Source: Campylobacter bilis
Lineage (GTDB): Bacteria > Campylobacterota > Campylobacteria > Campylobacterales > Campylobacteraceae
Assembly (NCBI RefSeq): GCF_016806695.1
Contig: NZ_WUED01000009.1
Coordinates: 1 to 64,000 of the forward strand
Reading direction: 5' to 3'
DNA length: 64,000 nt
Shown: positions 1-9,039 of the stretch, piece by piece
Layout of the letters: every line of letters starts with the position of its first letter
Position numbering within the stretch: position 1 is the stretch's first letter
Notes under the pieces: generated by a model
What the model was told of the DNA's origin: nothing
Databases searched by the model: none
Seen by the model: the letters and a program-made list of their open reading frames with translations, nothing else
Program-made: the position numbers and the translations under genes

Positions 1-1248
1 ATCAGATCCCACTCTAGCTTGTAAAACATCAAGCAATTTATTAAGAACATTTTTAAGTTCTATGAGTTGAGGATTTCTTGGATTGGCTGTAATTCTTGCT
101 GTTAAATTACCCCCTTCTACTATAGATACTGTTTGTACAGATTCTTTAACAGCTTGATTGTCTTGTTCTAAACCTTTTTTAGTTTGTAAGATATTCTCAT
201 TAATAGCACTTGAGATTTGACCAAATTCATCTTTGCTTTTGATTTCTATAGTAGAGACATTTTGGGTTTTATGGTTGATGAAGTCGAAGAAGGAGTTAAG
301 TCCTTGTTGGATAGCCCCAAGTGGAGAAAGATAACGCGATACTATAAAATAAAGTAAAACTACACTTAATATCACTGTAATAATCACTGATATGATTTGG
401 ACAAAAGCCGCTTTCATGATAGGTTCGTTAATAATATCAGCACTTTCAGTAATACAAGCTGTATAAGAAAAGATTTTAGCACAAGTTCCTAGTCTTTCTT
501 CTTCATTAAGCATGTAAGAAAAAAAGTTATAATCCCCATGTTTTTTATATGCGTTTAAAACAGGTGAATGATCAAGAGAAGGATTTAATAATTCTTTATT
601 AGTTGCAGCAAAAATTCTGTTTTTACTATCAAATAAAAAAGTATTTCCTGGCGTCTTTGCGATTAAATCTTGTAAATCTTCTAATGATACATCAATACCT
701 ATAACGCCTATAAATTTATTATCTTTATAAATCGCTTTAGAATAAGTAACGATATATTTTTTAGTTATTGTATCCATATAAGCTGGAGAGGCAAAAGATT
801 GGTTTGATTTTAAAGCTTCTTGATACCATGCTCTGCTTCTTATATCTAAATTGTCTATAATGCTAGATATTGTATCATTGTCATCACTTTGCTGACTGAT
901 TAAAAGTTCGCCATTTTCTAAGCCTATATAGGCGTTTAATACATTTGCACTTTGACGATACAGTTTTAACATTGGTCCGATATTATTGATGATACCTTGT
1001 TTGGTATTGACATAAGAGTAAGGTAGATTAGTGATATCTCTTGCTAGGTTAGCAACAAAAGATAAATCTGTAGATCGGCGGTCTTCTACAGCAAGTTGTG
1101 TGACTTTGAGTAATTCTGTCTCACTCCTGAGTGTGGCTTCATATAATGAAGATTTTGTGAAATAAAAACTTACAATACCTAGAATGCTTAGGGCAAGAAT
1201 TGCAATTAAATTTGCAATAATAGAAAGCTTCATTTTAATACTGTTCAT
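1..1248 (-). CDS. Methyl-accepting chemotaxis protein, dCache type, 5' part
   Basis: This is the N-terminal 416 codons of a transducer-like chemoreceptor that runs off the left edge. I read the frame by hand from ATG at 1248 and found no stop codon. The start follows an AGGA ribosome-binding site. Residues about 8-30 form the first membrane segment. A periplasmic dCache ligand domain follows, with the amino-acid-sensor-like sequence RSRAWYQEAL and later a Y-D pair (SPAYMD). A second membrane segment (about residues 280-305) leads into a HAMP-like region ending in ELKNVLNKLLDVLQ, close to the matching part of the Tlp1-type receptor at 27101. The methyl-accepting and CheW-contact tip lies outside the window. 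The ligand cannot be read from sequence. It could belong to the Tlp2/3/4 group of C. jejuni. Confidence 0.85.
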   Translation of the reverse strand, partial: MNSIKMKLSIIANLIAILALSILGIVSFYFTKSSLYEATLRSETELLKVTQLAVEDRRSTDLSFVANLARDITNLPYSYVNTKQGIINNIGPMLKLYRQSANVLNAYIGLENGELLISQQSDDNDTISSIIDNLDIRSRAWYQEALKSNQSFASPAYMDTITKKYIVTYSKAIYKDNKFIGVIGIDVSLEDLQDLIAKTPGNTFLFDSKNRIFAATNKELLNPSLDHSPVLNAYKKHGDYNFFSYMLNEEERLGTCAKIFSYTACITESADIINEPIMKAAFVQIISVIITVILSVVLLYFIVSRYLSPLGAIQQGLNSFFDFINHKTQNVSTIEIKSKDEFGQISSAINENILQTKKGLEQDNQAVKESVQTVSIVEGGNLTARITANPRNPQLIELKNVLNKLLDVLQARVGSD

Positions 1249-1595
1249 GGGGTTCCTTTCTTAACTTTGAATAAATTTTAGTTTAAAAACTAACTTTGAA
1301 TTGGTATTTTATCAAAAAAAAATTAAAAAATTATATAAAATTTATAAATTGATTTAGCTTTGTCTTATTTATATAGTGAGTAAAATTTTTATGTGTAAAA
1401 TATGCTTTTTATAGATAAATGTTTCTTAGGGAAAAATTAGTAATTTAAATTATAAAGATTTAATAAGTATAAAAGTATGAATTTATAGCTTAAATTCGCA
1501 TTTTGATAAATTAAGAATATAAATAAATTATGAAAATTATAGAAAATGATTAGTTTTGAAATTTTATAATTGTTTAAAATCAAGAAAGGAAAGCA
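1249..1595. other. Intergenic, AT-rich, divergent promoters
   Basis: A gap of 347 bases between the divergent chemoreceptor and alcohol dehydrogenase genes. I see no convincing ORF or RNA gene. It is very AT-rich. A TATAAT at 1565-1570, preceded by TT, is a plausible -10 for the dehydrogenase gene. In C. jejuni a restriction-modification locus lies on this side of the dehydrogenase gene (from memory); nothing of it is visible here. Confidence 0.5.
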
Positions 1596-2672
1596 ATGAA
1601 ATATACTGTTTTAGAAAATAATCGCATTGCGAGTAAGGGCTATGCTATGTTGAGTAAAGATGCTAAATTCACTCCTTTTGAATTCACTCGTCATGCTGTG
1701 GGCGATAATGATGTTTTGATTAAAATTTTATATGCAGGCATTTGTCATAGTGATATCCATACTGCAAAAAGCGAATGGGGAGAGGCTACTTATCCTTGTG
1801 TGCCTGGGCATGAAATAGCTGGAGAAGTTTTAGCTGTAGGTAAAAATGTAAGCAAGTTTAAAGTGGGTGATTATGCAGGGGTTGGTTGTATGGTAAATTC
1901 CTGTGGAGAGTGTGAAGCTTGTAAAAATTCACAAGAACAATTTTGTGAGAATTCAAAGACAGTTTTTACTTATAATAGTAAAGACGTTTTTCATGATAAT
2001 GAAAACACTTATGGTGGGTATTCTAATAATATTGTTGTAAATGAAAATTTTGCTATTTGTGTCCCTAAAGATGCAGCTTTGGATAAGGTCGCGCCTTTGC
2101 TTTGTGCAGGCATTACAACTTATTCTCCTTTGAAATTCTCTAAGGTAAAACAAGGATCAAATATCGCGGTTGCAGGCTTTGGTGGGCTTGGTATGATGGC
2201 GGTTAAGTATGCTGTTAAAATGGGTGCAAGAGTGAGTGTTTTTGCTAGGAATGAAAACAAAAAAGCAGATGCTTTAGCAATGGGGGCGAGTTGTTTTTAT
2301 ACAAGTACAGATAAAAGTGAAGTTAAACAAAGCTTTGATTTTATTATTTCAACCATACCTACTTTTTATGATCCTATTGTTTATTTAGATTTGCTTAAAT
2401 TTGGGGGAGAAATGGCTATTGTGGGACTTCCACCTTTAAAAAATGAGGTAAATATTAATATAAAAGACCTAGTATATAAAGCAGGCAAAAAAGTTTATGG
2501 TTCTTTAATTGGTGGAATCGCTCAAACTCAAGAGATGCTTGATTTTTCTCTTAGACATCAAATTTATCCAGAAATTGAGTTAATCACCCCACAAGAAATC
2601 GATAAAGCTTATAAAAATCTTACCTCAGGTAAGGCAAAATTTCGTTATGTTATTGATATGACAAAGGAGTGA
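1596..2672 (+). CDS. Zinc-dependent NAD(P) alcohol dehydrogenase (YahK/CAD type)
   Basis: A medium-chain, zinc-dependent alcohol/aldehyde dehydrogenase of the cinnamyl-alcohol dehydrogenase (YahK/YjgB) group. It probably reduces aldehydes with NADPH in the cytoplasm. Catalytic zinc ligands are visible as C50 (GICHSD) and H72-E73 (PGHE). The structural zinc lobe is C103-C106-C109-C117. The Rossmann motif is GFGGLG at residues 194-199. Its 358 residues are close to the family norm. The ATG follows AAGGAAA. It matches C. jejuni Cj1548c in position and family. The physiological substrate is unknown. Confidence 0.9.
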   Translation: MKYTVLENNRIASKGYAMLSKDAKFTPFEFTRHAVGDNDVLIKILYAGICHSDIHTAKSEWGEATYPCVPGHEIAGEVLAVGKNVSKFKVGDYAGVGCMVNSCGECEACKNSQEQFCENSKTVFTYNSKDVFHDNENTYGGYSNNIVVNENFAICVPKDAALDKVAPLLCAGITTYSPLKFSKVKQGSNIAVAGFGGLGMMAVKYAVKMGARVSVFARNENKKADALAMGASCFYTSTDKSEVKQSFDFIISTIPTFYDPIVYLDLLKFGGEMAIVGLPPLKNEVNINIKDLVYKAGKKVYGSLIGGIAQTQEMLDFSLRHQIYPEIELITPQEIDKAYKNLTSGKAKFRYVIDMTKE

Positions 2673-2804
2673 GATAACATTGCTGATTTTAAGTTTTAGC
2701 GGTGTTTGAAAATTTGCCTGTTTTTATAAAATTGAAAGCTTAATTTAGGGTTTTTAAAATGATAGTTTATAAAAATATATTTTATTTTAAATAAGGATGA
2801 ATTG

Positions 2805-3392
2805 ATGAAAAACATACTTTTACTTAATGGTGCGAAAGAATTTGGAAGTTCAAAAGGAAGGCTTAATTTAACTTTGCATAATCATGCTTTAGATGTTTTA
2901 AAAAATTTAGGATATGAAACAACTCAAACCCATATTGATCAAGGATATAATCCTAAAGAAGAGATAGATAAAATCATCAAAGCTGATGTTGTGATCTATC
3001 AAATGCCAGCTTGGTGGATGGGTGAGCCTTGGATAGTTAAAAAGTATATTGATGAAGTGTTTGGTTTGGGTGTTGGAGTGCTTTTTGCAAATGATGGCAG
3101 GAATCATGAAAATCCTAGTAAAAATTATGGTAAAGGTGGGTTAAATCATGGTAAAAAATATATGCTAAGCCTTACTTGGAATGCACCTATTGATGCTTTT
3201 AATGATAAAGATGAATTTTTTGAAGGCAAGGGAGTGGATGGGGTTTGTTGGCATTTGCATAAAGCACATGAGTTTGTAGGGATGAAGCCTTTGCCAACCT
3301 TTATGTGTAATGATGTGGTTAAAAACCCTCAAGTGCCTTATTATTTAAATAATTATACTTTGCATTTGAAAAATATCTTTCCTCAAATTTGA
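2805..3392 (+). CDS. mdaB: NAD(P)H quinone reductase, MdaB-like flavodoxin fold
   Basis: A flavodoxin-fold NAD(P)H:quinone oxidoreductase of the MdaB (modulator of drug activity B) family, thought to protect against oxidative and electrophile stress by two-electron quinone reduction with FAD. Family signatures are LLLNGAKEFGSSKG near the N-terminus and YQMPAWWMGEPW in the middle. I choose ATG 2805 over the in-frame TTG at 2802 because AAGGA is 7 bases upstream of it. The product has 195 residues. It ends at a bidirectional terminator shared with tupA. In C. jejuni several genes (Cj1541-Cj1544 and Cj1546-1547) flank this homologue (from memory); here they are absent. Confidence 0.87.
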   Translation: MKNILLLNGAKEFGSSKGRLNLTLHNHALDVLKNLGYETTQTHIDQGYNPKEEIDKIIKADVVIYQMPAWWMGEPWIVKKYIDEVFGLGVGVLFANDGRNHENPSKNYGKGGLNHGKKYMLSLTWNAPIDAFNDKDEFFEGKGVDGVCWHLHKAHEFVGMKPLPTFMCNDVVKNPQVPYYLNNYTLHLKNIFPQI

Positions 3393-3426
3393 TTTTGAAA
3401 TTTTAAGATGAAATAAATTATTTTTT

Positions 3427-3446
3427 AAGCAGGATTTATCCTGCTT
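3427..3446. terminator. Bidirectional terminator, mdaB/tupA
   Basis: A perfect 9-bp stem (AAGCAGGAT paired with ATCCTGCTT) with a 2-base loop sits between two convergent genes and directly touches the tupA stop codon. T-runs lie on both sides, so it can end transcripts from either direction. Confidence 0.8.
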
Positions 3447-4256
3447 TTAATCTTTTCTTGTTTTAGCATCGACTATAAATAAGGGCTGATTAAGAAGTTT
3501 AAAATTTGCTATGAAATTTAAAGTTTCATCGCTTGTAAGCCATTTAATGAATTTGCTAGCTTCTGTGTAGTTTACGTTTTTACAATGTTTAGGATTTGTA
3601 GCAATTATAGAATAGAAGTTTTTAAGACTCTCATCACCCTCGCTTACGATGACTAAACTAGGCTTTGCTTTTTCATTGGCTTCGTATTTGATATAAGTGC
3701 CACGATCAGTTAAAATTACACCTTTTTTTTCTTCAGCGATTTTAATGCTTGCTAGCATGCCTTGTCCGCTTTGTTGGTACCAACTCTCTTTTTCAGGGAC
3801 GGTGCCTAAATTTTTCCAAAGGCTTTTTTCTTTGTTATCAGTGCCTGATTTATCGCCTCTTGAAATAAAGGTAAGTTTTTTGCTTTTGATAAGCTCTAGG
3901 CTTTGTTTTAAATTTTTACCTTCAAATAAAGGAGCTAAAGATTTATCCGCAATAAGAATAAAATCATTGTACATTATTGGAGTTCTATCCACACCGAATT
4001 TTTTATTTATAAATTCTTTTTCTATTTTTGGAGAATGGACAAAAATCACATCAGCATTGCAATCTTCGCCCATTTTTAAAGCCGCACCCGTACCTACTGC
4101 AATCCATTTTAAAGTATTGCCGCTTTCTTTTTCATAAAGGAGTTTTAAGGCATCTAAAAGTCCTGTATTATCGGTGCTTGTTGTAGTTGCCATTCTAAGT
4201 TCTGCTGCACCTAAGCTTAAAGCTAAAGCAAGGGTTAGAGGAATGATTTTTCTCAT
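3447..4256 (-). CDS. tupA: Tungstate-binding periplasmic protein TupA
   Basis: The periplasmic binding protein of the Tup ABC importer, which takes up tungstate (in C. jejuni, with very high selectivity over molybdate). Residues 1-18 are a signal peptide. The oxyanion-binding signature TTTSTDNTG lies at residues 24-32, as in other TupA and PstS-like proteins. It is transcribed away from tupBC, with a 24-bp palindrome in the shared 82-bp spacer. AAGGAG precedes the ATG. In C. jejuni tungsten can serve formate dehydrogenase, whose genes lie about 16 kb downstream here. The family call is secure; the preference for tungstate is inferred from orthology. Confidence 0.92.
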   Translation of the reverse strand: MRKIIPLTLALALSLGAAELRMATTTSTDNTGLLDALKLLYEKESGNTLKWIAVGTGAALKMGEDCNADVIFVHSPKIEKEFINKKFGVDRTPIMYNDFILIADKSLAPLFEGKNLKQSLELIKSKKLTFISRGDKSGTDNKEKSLWKNLGTVPEKESWYQQSGQGMLASIKIAEEKKGVILTDRGTYIKYEANEKAKPSLVIVSEGDESLKNFYSIIATNPKHCKNVNYTEASKFIKWLTSDETLNFIANFKLLNQPLFIVDAKTRKD

Positions 4257-4287
4257 TTTTTCTCCTTTAGAAAATTGATATGAAAAT

Positions 4288-4311
4288 ATTTTAGCATAAT
4301 TATGCTAAAAT
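4288..4311. promoter_or_regulatory. 24-bp perfect palindrome, candidate ModE operator
   Basis: A perfect inverted repeat with no spacer: arm ATTTTAGCATAA followed at once by its reverse complement TTATGCTAAAAT. It lies between the divergent tupA and tupBC starts, 32 bases from the tupA start and 27 from the tupB start. In C. jejuni a ModE-like protein represses the tup genes when metal is plentiful, and a modE gene is in this window at 26263. Position and symmetry make it the best operator candidate; binding is inferred. Confidence 0.6.
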
Positions 4312-4338
4312 TACTTATTTTCTGTAAGAGGATAATCT

Positions 4339-5025
4339 TTGGACTATATTTTAGAAGGTTTTAAGCAGGCTTTATTTTTGCTTTTTAATGCCGATGAAAG
4401 TGTGATTTCAGCTATAAAAACCACTCTTTTAAGTTCGAGTATTTCTATTATTTTGGCTTTATTTGTAGGTTTTCCTTTAGGCTTTGCTTTAGGTTTTTTT
4501 GATTTTAAACTCAAGGCTTTTATAAAGCTTATTGTAGATACAAGCCTTTCTTTTCCAACGGTTGCTGTTGGGCTAGTAATTTATGCTTTCATTTCAGCCC
4601 GAGGGCCTTTTGGCGAATGGGCTTTGCTTTTTACTATAAAAGCTTTGATTTTAGGGCAATTTATTTTAGCACTTCCTATAGTCATAGCACTTTTTTCTAA
4701 TTTGATAGAAAATATGAATAAAAATCATTTTTTGTTGATAAAATCCTTTCATTTGAATTTTTTAAAGCTTATTTTGACTATGGTTTATGAATTGCGTTTT
4801 GCTTTAATCAGTATTGTCGCACTTGCTTATGGGCGTATTATTGCAGAAGTTGGAGTGGCTATGATAGTAGGAGGGAATATTAAATACGATACAAGAACCA
4901 TAACTACAGCTATTTCTTTAGAAACTAACAAGGGTGAATTTGCTAGTGGTATAGCCTTGGCTTTGGTTTTAGTTTTCATTGCTTTTTGCCTTAATTTTAT
5001 TACGCATAAACTCAAAAGAACATGA
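4339..5025 (+). CDS. tupB: Tungstate ABC transporter permease TupB
   Basis: The inner-membrane permease of the tungstate importer, 228 residues with about five or six hydrophobic helices. The permease coupling loop is visible around residues 162-170 (AYGRIIAEVG, the EAA-type motif). The start is TTG at 4339, supported by GAGG 8 bases upstream; no ATG lies close by. The stop codon is followed with no gap by the tupC ATG, so the two are probably translationally coupled. Confidence 0.9.
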   Translation: MDYILEGFKQALFLLFNADESVISAIKTTLLSSSISIILALFVGFPLGFALGFFDFKLKAFIKLIVDTSLSFPTVAVGLVIYAFISARGPFGEWALLFTIKALILGQFILALPIVIALFSNLIENMNKNHFLLIKSFHLNFLKLILTMVYELRFALISIVALAYGRIIAEVGVAMIVGGNIKYDTRTITTAISLETNKGEFASGIALALVLVFIAFCLNFITHKLKRT

Positions 5026-6024
5026 ATGATAGAAATTAACAATCTTTGTTTTAAATATCAAAATAAAGAGATTTTAAAAATCAAGCATTTAGAGCTTGAT
5101 ACAAGTAAAATCACTATTTTAATGGGTGCTAATGGGAGTGGAAAATCTACTTTTTTAAGGATATTAAAATTTTTAGAGGGGGATTTTTCCAAAAATATTT
5201 CTTATTTTGGAAATTATAAACTTACAAATAAACAAAAACGTGCAATTTATTTGCTTTTTCCAGAGCCTGTTTTATTAAATCGCAGTGTGAGATCAAATTT
5301 TTTATTTACTTTAAAAACTTATGGCATTAAAGATAATATCCAAAACCGTATAAAAGAAAGTCTTGCATGCTTAAAATTAGATGAAAGTATTTTAGATAAA
5401 TCTTTTAATGAACTTTCCTCAGGACAAAGTCAAAAGCTTGCTTTTGCCATGGCTTTAAGCACACGTGCAAAATATTATTTATTAGATGAACCTAGTGCTT
5501 TTTTGGATAAAAATACGGCAATTTTATTTAAAAATGCTATTGTTAAAATGCATGAAAGGTTTAATACAGGATTTTTAATAGCTAGTCATGATAAGCATTT
5601 TTTAGATGCTTTAGCCCAAAAGAAATTGTATTTACATAGCGGGGAAATTTTAGAATTTGAAAATACTAATGTTTTTGATTTAGAAAATAAAGGTGTGAAA
5701 TTTAGTAATTTTATAGATTTTAGTCAATGTCAAAAATACAAAGCCTTTGTGCAAAATCCTCCTAATAAGATCGCTATTAATCCTTATAAAATTTATTTTT
5801 TCAATCCTAATCATTCTTTAAAAAACAATGCGAAATTCGTTTTATATAAATGCTATATTATAGCCCTTAGAAGCCGAAAAGAGGATGTGTTTGTTAGGGT
5901 GGATTGTGCGGATAAAATTTTAGAATTTGCATTAGAAAAACAAGAATTTTTGAAATCAGACTTAAGATTATATAAAGAGCTTAATCTTTATTTTTATGAA
6001 GATGCAATATGTTTCTTAAAGTAG
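5026..6024 (+). CDS. tupC: Tungstate ABC transporter ATPase TupC
   Basis: The ATP-hydrolysing subunit of the tungstate importer. Walker A is GANGSGKST (residues 34-42), the ABC signature LSSGQ (130-134), Walker B LLDEP (152-156), and a SHD switch histidine follows. About 115 extra residues after the nucleotide-binding domain do not look like a standard TOBE/Mop domain. They may be a regulatory extension. The gene starts immediately after the tupB stop. Confidence 0.9.
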   Translation: MIEINNLCFKYQNKEILKIKHLELDTSKITILMGANGSGKSTFLRILKFLEGDFSKNISYFGNYKLTNKQKRAIYLLFPEPVLLNRSVRSNFLFTLKTYGIKDNIQNRIKESLACLKLDESILDKSFNELSSGQSQKLAFAMALSTRAKYYLLDEPSAFLDKNTAILFKNAIVKMHERFNTGFLIASHDKHFLDALAQKKLYLHSGEILEFENTNVFDLENKGVKFSNFIDFSQCQKYKAFVQNPPNKIAINPYKIYFFNPNHSLKNNAKFVLYKCYIIALRSRKEDVFVRVDCADKILEFALEKQEFLKSDLRLYKELNLYFYEDAICFLK

Positions 6025-6127
6025 CATATATCATAATATTTTTATAAAACATTACAAATATTCCCATTATTTCTAAAATTTATTTTAATTATTTTTTTAA
6101 GTTGTGTTGAATGCAAATAAAGTTCTA

Positions 6128-6133
6128 TATAAT
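6128..6133 (+). promoter_or_regulatory. -10 element upstream of acs
   Basis: A TATAAT box 30 bases before the acs start codon in an AT-rich spacer, the usual sigma-70 arrangement in Campylobacter, which often lacks a clear -35. The promoter looks intact although the gene is broken. Confidence 0.5.
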
Positions 6134-6162
6134 GTTTAAAAATAATTAATTAAGGAGTGTTT

Positions 6163-8135
6163 ATGCATTATCAAAATACTCAAGGACTTTTTAAACCCAA
6201 TAAAGAATTTTCTGGCAATGCTCGCATAAAAAATTTATGCGAATACTATGATTTATGCGATGAAGCAAGAGAGGATTTTGAAGGTTTTTGGAAAAAGCAA
6301 GCTCTTGAAAAGATTGATTGGTTTTCGCCTTTTTCTAGGGTTTTAAATGAAGATCAAGCACCTTTTTATAAGTGGTTTGAAGGTGGGACTTTAAACGTAA
6401 GTTATCAATGTCTTGATCGCCATATAAAAACAAAACGCAATAAAGCTGCTTTGATTTTTGAAGGAGAAAGGGGAGATTATGAAGTTTATACTTATAGAAA
6501 ATTATTACATGAAACTTGTAAAACTGCTAATTTACTTAAAAAATTAGGAGTAAAAAAGGGCGATAGGATTATAATTTATATGCCTATGATTCCTCAAACT
6601 GCTATTGTAATGTTAGCATGTGCAAGAATGGGTGCTATCCATAGTGTGGTATTTGGAGGTTTTTCTCCTGAAGCTTTAAGAGAGAGAATAGAGGATGCAA
6701 AAGCCAAGCTTGTTGTCACTGCTGATGGGGCTTTTCGTCGTGGTAAGGCTTATATGTTAAAACCCGCAGTAGATAAGGCTTTAAGTGAGGGTTGTGAAAG
6801 TGTTAAAAGTACTTATAGTTATACGTAATAATGAGCCTATAGAATATGTTAAAGGAAGAGATTATGTCTATAAGAACTTGTAAAAGAGGAGTTTTATAAG
6901 TATGAACCTGAAATTATGAACAGTGAAGATTTGTTGTTTTTGCTTTATACCTCAGGTTCAACAGGAAAACCAAAAGGAGTAATGCATGCAAGTGCAGGCT
7001 ACATACTTTGGGCACAGATGACTATGGAATGGGTGTTTGATATAAAAGATCATGATAATTATTGGTGTAGTGCGGATGTGGGTTGGATTACAGGTCATAC
7101 TTATGTTATTTATGGTCCTTTAGCATGCGGGGCAGCTACTATTATGTATGAAGGTACGCCTAATTATCCTAATTGGGGGCGTTGGTGGAGGATGATAGAA
7201 GAGTATCAAGTGAGTAAATTTTACACTTCTCCAACTGCTATAAGAATGCTTCATGCAGATGTCCCTGAAGAGCCAAATAAATATGATCTTAGCACTTTAG
7301 AAATTTTAGGTACTGTTGGAGAACCTATAAATCCAAGTGCTTGGCAGTGGTTTTATGATAAGATAGGGGGAATAAAAAGTCCTATAGTTGATACTTGGTG
7401 GCAAACTGAAACAGGAGGGCATATGATCACTCCTTTGCCAGGAGCTACACCTTTAAAGCCAGGTTGTGCTACTTTACCTTTACCAGGAATTTTTGTAGAA
7501 ATTGTTGATGAAGAAGGGAATTTGAAAAATGAAGGAGAAGAAGGTTTATTATGTATTACTAAGCCTTGGCCTTCTATGATTCGCGGAATTTGAGGCAGTG
7601 AAGAACGCTATATACAAAGCTATTTTTCTCAAGTTAAAAAAGAAGGTAAGCCTGTATATTTTAGCGGCGATGGAGCCTTTTATGATAAAATATGGTTATA
7701 TTACTATCACAGGAAGGACAGATGATGTGGTTAATATTGCAGGTCATCGTATAGGAACAGCTGAAATAGAAAGTGCTATAGCTAAACATCCTAGCGTGGC
7801 AGAATCAGCTATAGTGAGTGTTTTTAGATGCGATTAAAGGCGAGTCTTTGTTTGCCTTTGTAGTTTTAAATCCTACTTCAAGTTGTGATTTGGGTATGGC
7901 TATAGAAACTTTAAAAGAATTAAATGATATTTTAAAAACAGAGATTGGAATGATAGTTAAGATTGAAAAAATTCTTTATACCCCTAATTTGCCAAAAACT
8001 AGAAGCGGTAAAATAATGAGAAGAATTTTAAGAACTATAGCAAGAGGCGAAGAAATCAAGCAAGATATCTCCACTCTTGAGGATTCTACAGTGGTAGAAA
8101 CTATTGTAAAATTAGCTAAAGCTGAGCTTGATTGA
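6163..8135 (+). pseudogene. acs: Acetyl-CoA synthetase, decayed (at least five lesions)
   Basis: Remains of acetyl-CoA synthetase, which would convert acetate, ATP and CoA to acetyl-CoA. All family landmarks survive in pieces: the P-loop-like [10 protein letters not shown], the WWQTETGG motif, [13 protein letters not shown] and the acetylated-lysine tail RSGKIMRR. The reading frame fails at least five times: loss of about two A near 6803-6808, loss of one base near 6870-6880, a TGA in place of a conserved Trp codon at 7591-7593, a one-base gain near 7684-7694, and a one-base gain near 7826-7832. The ATG at 6163 still has AAGGAG 5 bases upstream. The span is one base short of a full-length gene of about 657 codons. 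So many independent lesions rule out a single sequencing error. Confidence 0.95.
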
Positions 8136-8158
8136 CAAGGCAAATAACTTTGCCTTGT
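8135..8158 (+). terminator. Hairpin after acs
   Basis: A 10-bp perfect stem (ACAAGGCAAA with TTTGCCTTGT) and a TAAC loop begins on the last base of the acs stop codon. It lacks a good T-run directly after the stem, so termination strength is uncertain. Confidence 0.5.
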
Positions 8159-8182
8159 TGCATAAAAATTCAAAAAATAAGT

Positions 8183-8188
8183 TATAAT
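8183..8188 (+). promoter_or_regulatory. -10 element upstream of galU
   Basis: A TATAAT box 27 bases before the galU start, placed after the acs hairpin, so galU-pgi probably has its own promoter independent of the broken acs gene. Confidence 0.5.
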
Positions 8189-8214
8189 ATTAAAAAACTA
8201 TTAAGGAAATTTTT

Positions 8215-9039
8215 ATGCTTCAAACTTGTATTTTCCCTGCGGCAGGTTATGGGACGAGATTTTTGCCCGCGACAAAGACTTTACCTAAAGAAATGTTGCC
8301 TATTTTAACCAAACCTTTAATCCATTATGGCGTGGATGAGGCTTTAGAAGCAGGGATGGAAAACATGGGCTTTGTAACAGGGCGTGGAAAAAGAGCTTTG
8401 GAGGATTATTTTGATATTTCTTATGAGCTTGAGCATCAAATTTCAGGCACTAAAAAAGAATACTTGCTTGATGAAATCCGATCTTTAATTGATCGTTGTA
8501 CTTTTACTTTTACAAGACAAAATCAAATGAAAGGTTTAGGTGATGCGGTTTTAAAGGGCAGACCTTTAGTAGGTGATGAGGCCTTTGGGGTGATTTTAGC
8601 TGATGATTTGTGTGTTAATGAAGAGGGTTTAAATGTAATGGCACAAATGGTTAAAATTTATGAAAAATACCGTTGTACTATTATAGCTGTAATGGAAGTA
8701 CCTAAAGACCAGGTTTCAAGCTATGGAGTGGTTTCAGGAAATTTAGTAGAAGATAATCTTATTATGGTTAATTCTATGATAGAAAAACCCAATCCCCAAG
8801 AAGCACCAAGCAATTTAGTCATTATAGGAAGGTATATTTTAGCCCCTGATATTTTTGGAATTTTAGAAAATACTAAGGCAGGTAAAAACGGAGAAATCCA
8901 ACTCACAGATGCTCTTTTAACCCAAGCAACCAATGGCATGGTTTTAGCCTATAAATTTCAAGGTAAACGCTTTGATTGTGGAAGTGTGGAGGGCTTTGTA
9001 CAAGCTACAAATTATTTTTATGAGAAAAATAAATGTTAA
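8215..9039 (+). CDS. galU: UTP-glucose-1-phosphate uridylyltransferase
   Basis: Makes UDP-glucose from UTP and glucose-1-phosphate for surface polysaccharides. The nucleotidyltransferase signature AAGYGTRFLPATK lies at residues 9-21, followed by PKEMLPI. The catalytic metal site is in VILADDLC, with EKP(N) later. Its 274 residues are normal for a bacterial GalU. The last 7 bases overlap the start of pgi, so the two form an operon. Confidence 0.94.
   Translation: MLQTCIFPAAGYGTRFLPATKTLPKEMLPILTKPLIHYGVDEALEAGMENMGFVTGRGKRALEDYFDISYELEHQISGTKKEYLLDEIRSLIDRCTFTFTRQNQMKGLGDAVLKGRPLVGDEAFGVILADDLCVNEEGLNVMAQMVKIYEKYRCTIIAVMEVPKDQVSSYGVVSGNLVEDNLIMVNSMIEKPNPQEAPSNLVIIGRYILAPDIFGILENTKAGKNGEIQLTDALLTQATNGMVLAYKFQGKRFDCGSVEGFVQATNYFYEKNKC

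Noticed and set aside
1-1248. Chemoreceptor as a pseudogene because no complete ORF is visible
   Set aside because: I translated all 416 codons by hand and found no stop; it is only cut by the window edge.
3697-4137. 146-codon ORF on the plus strand
   Set aside because: It is antisense to tupA, which has a signal peptide, motifs and a ribosome-binding site. No start signal or family match for the plus-strand reading.
7591-7593. In-frame TGA in acs as a selenocysteine codon
   Set aside because: It replaces a Trp codon, is not at a catalytic Cys position, and the gene is also frameshifted at four other places.
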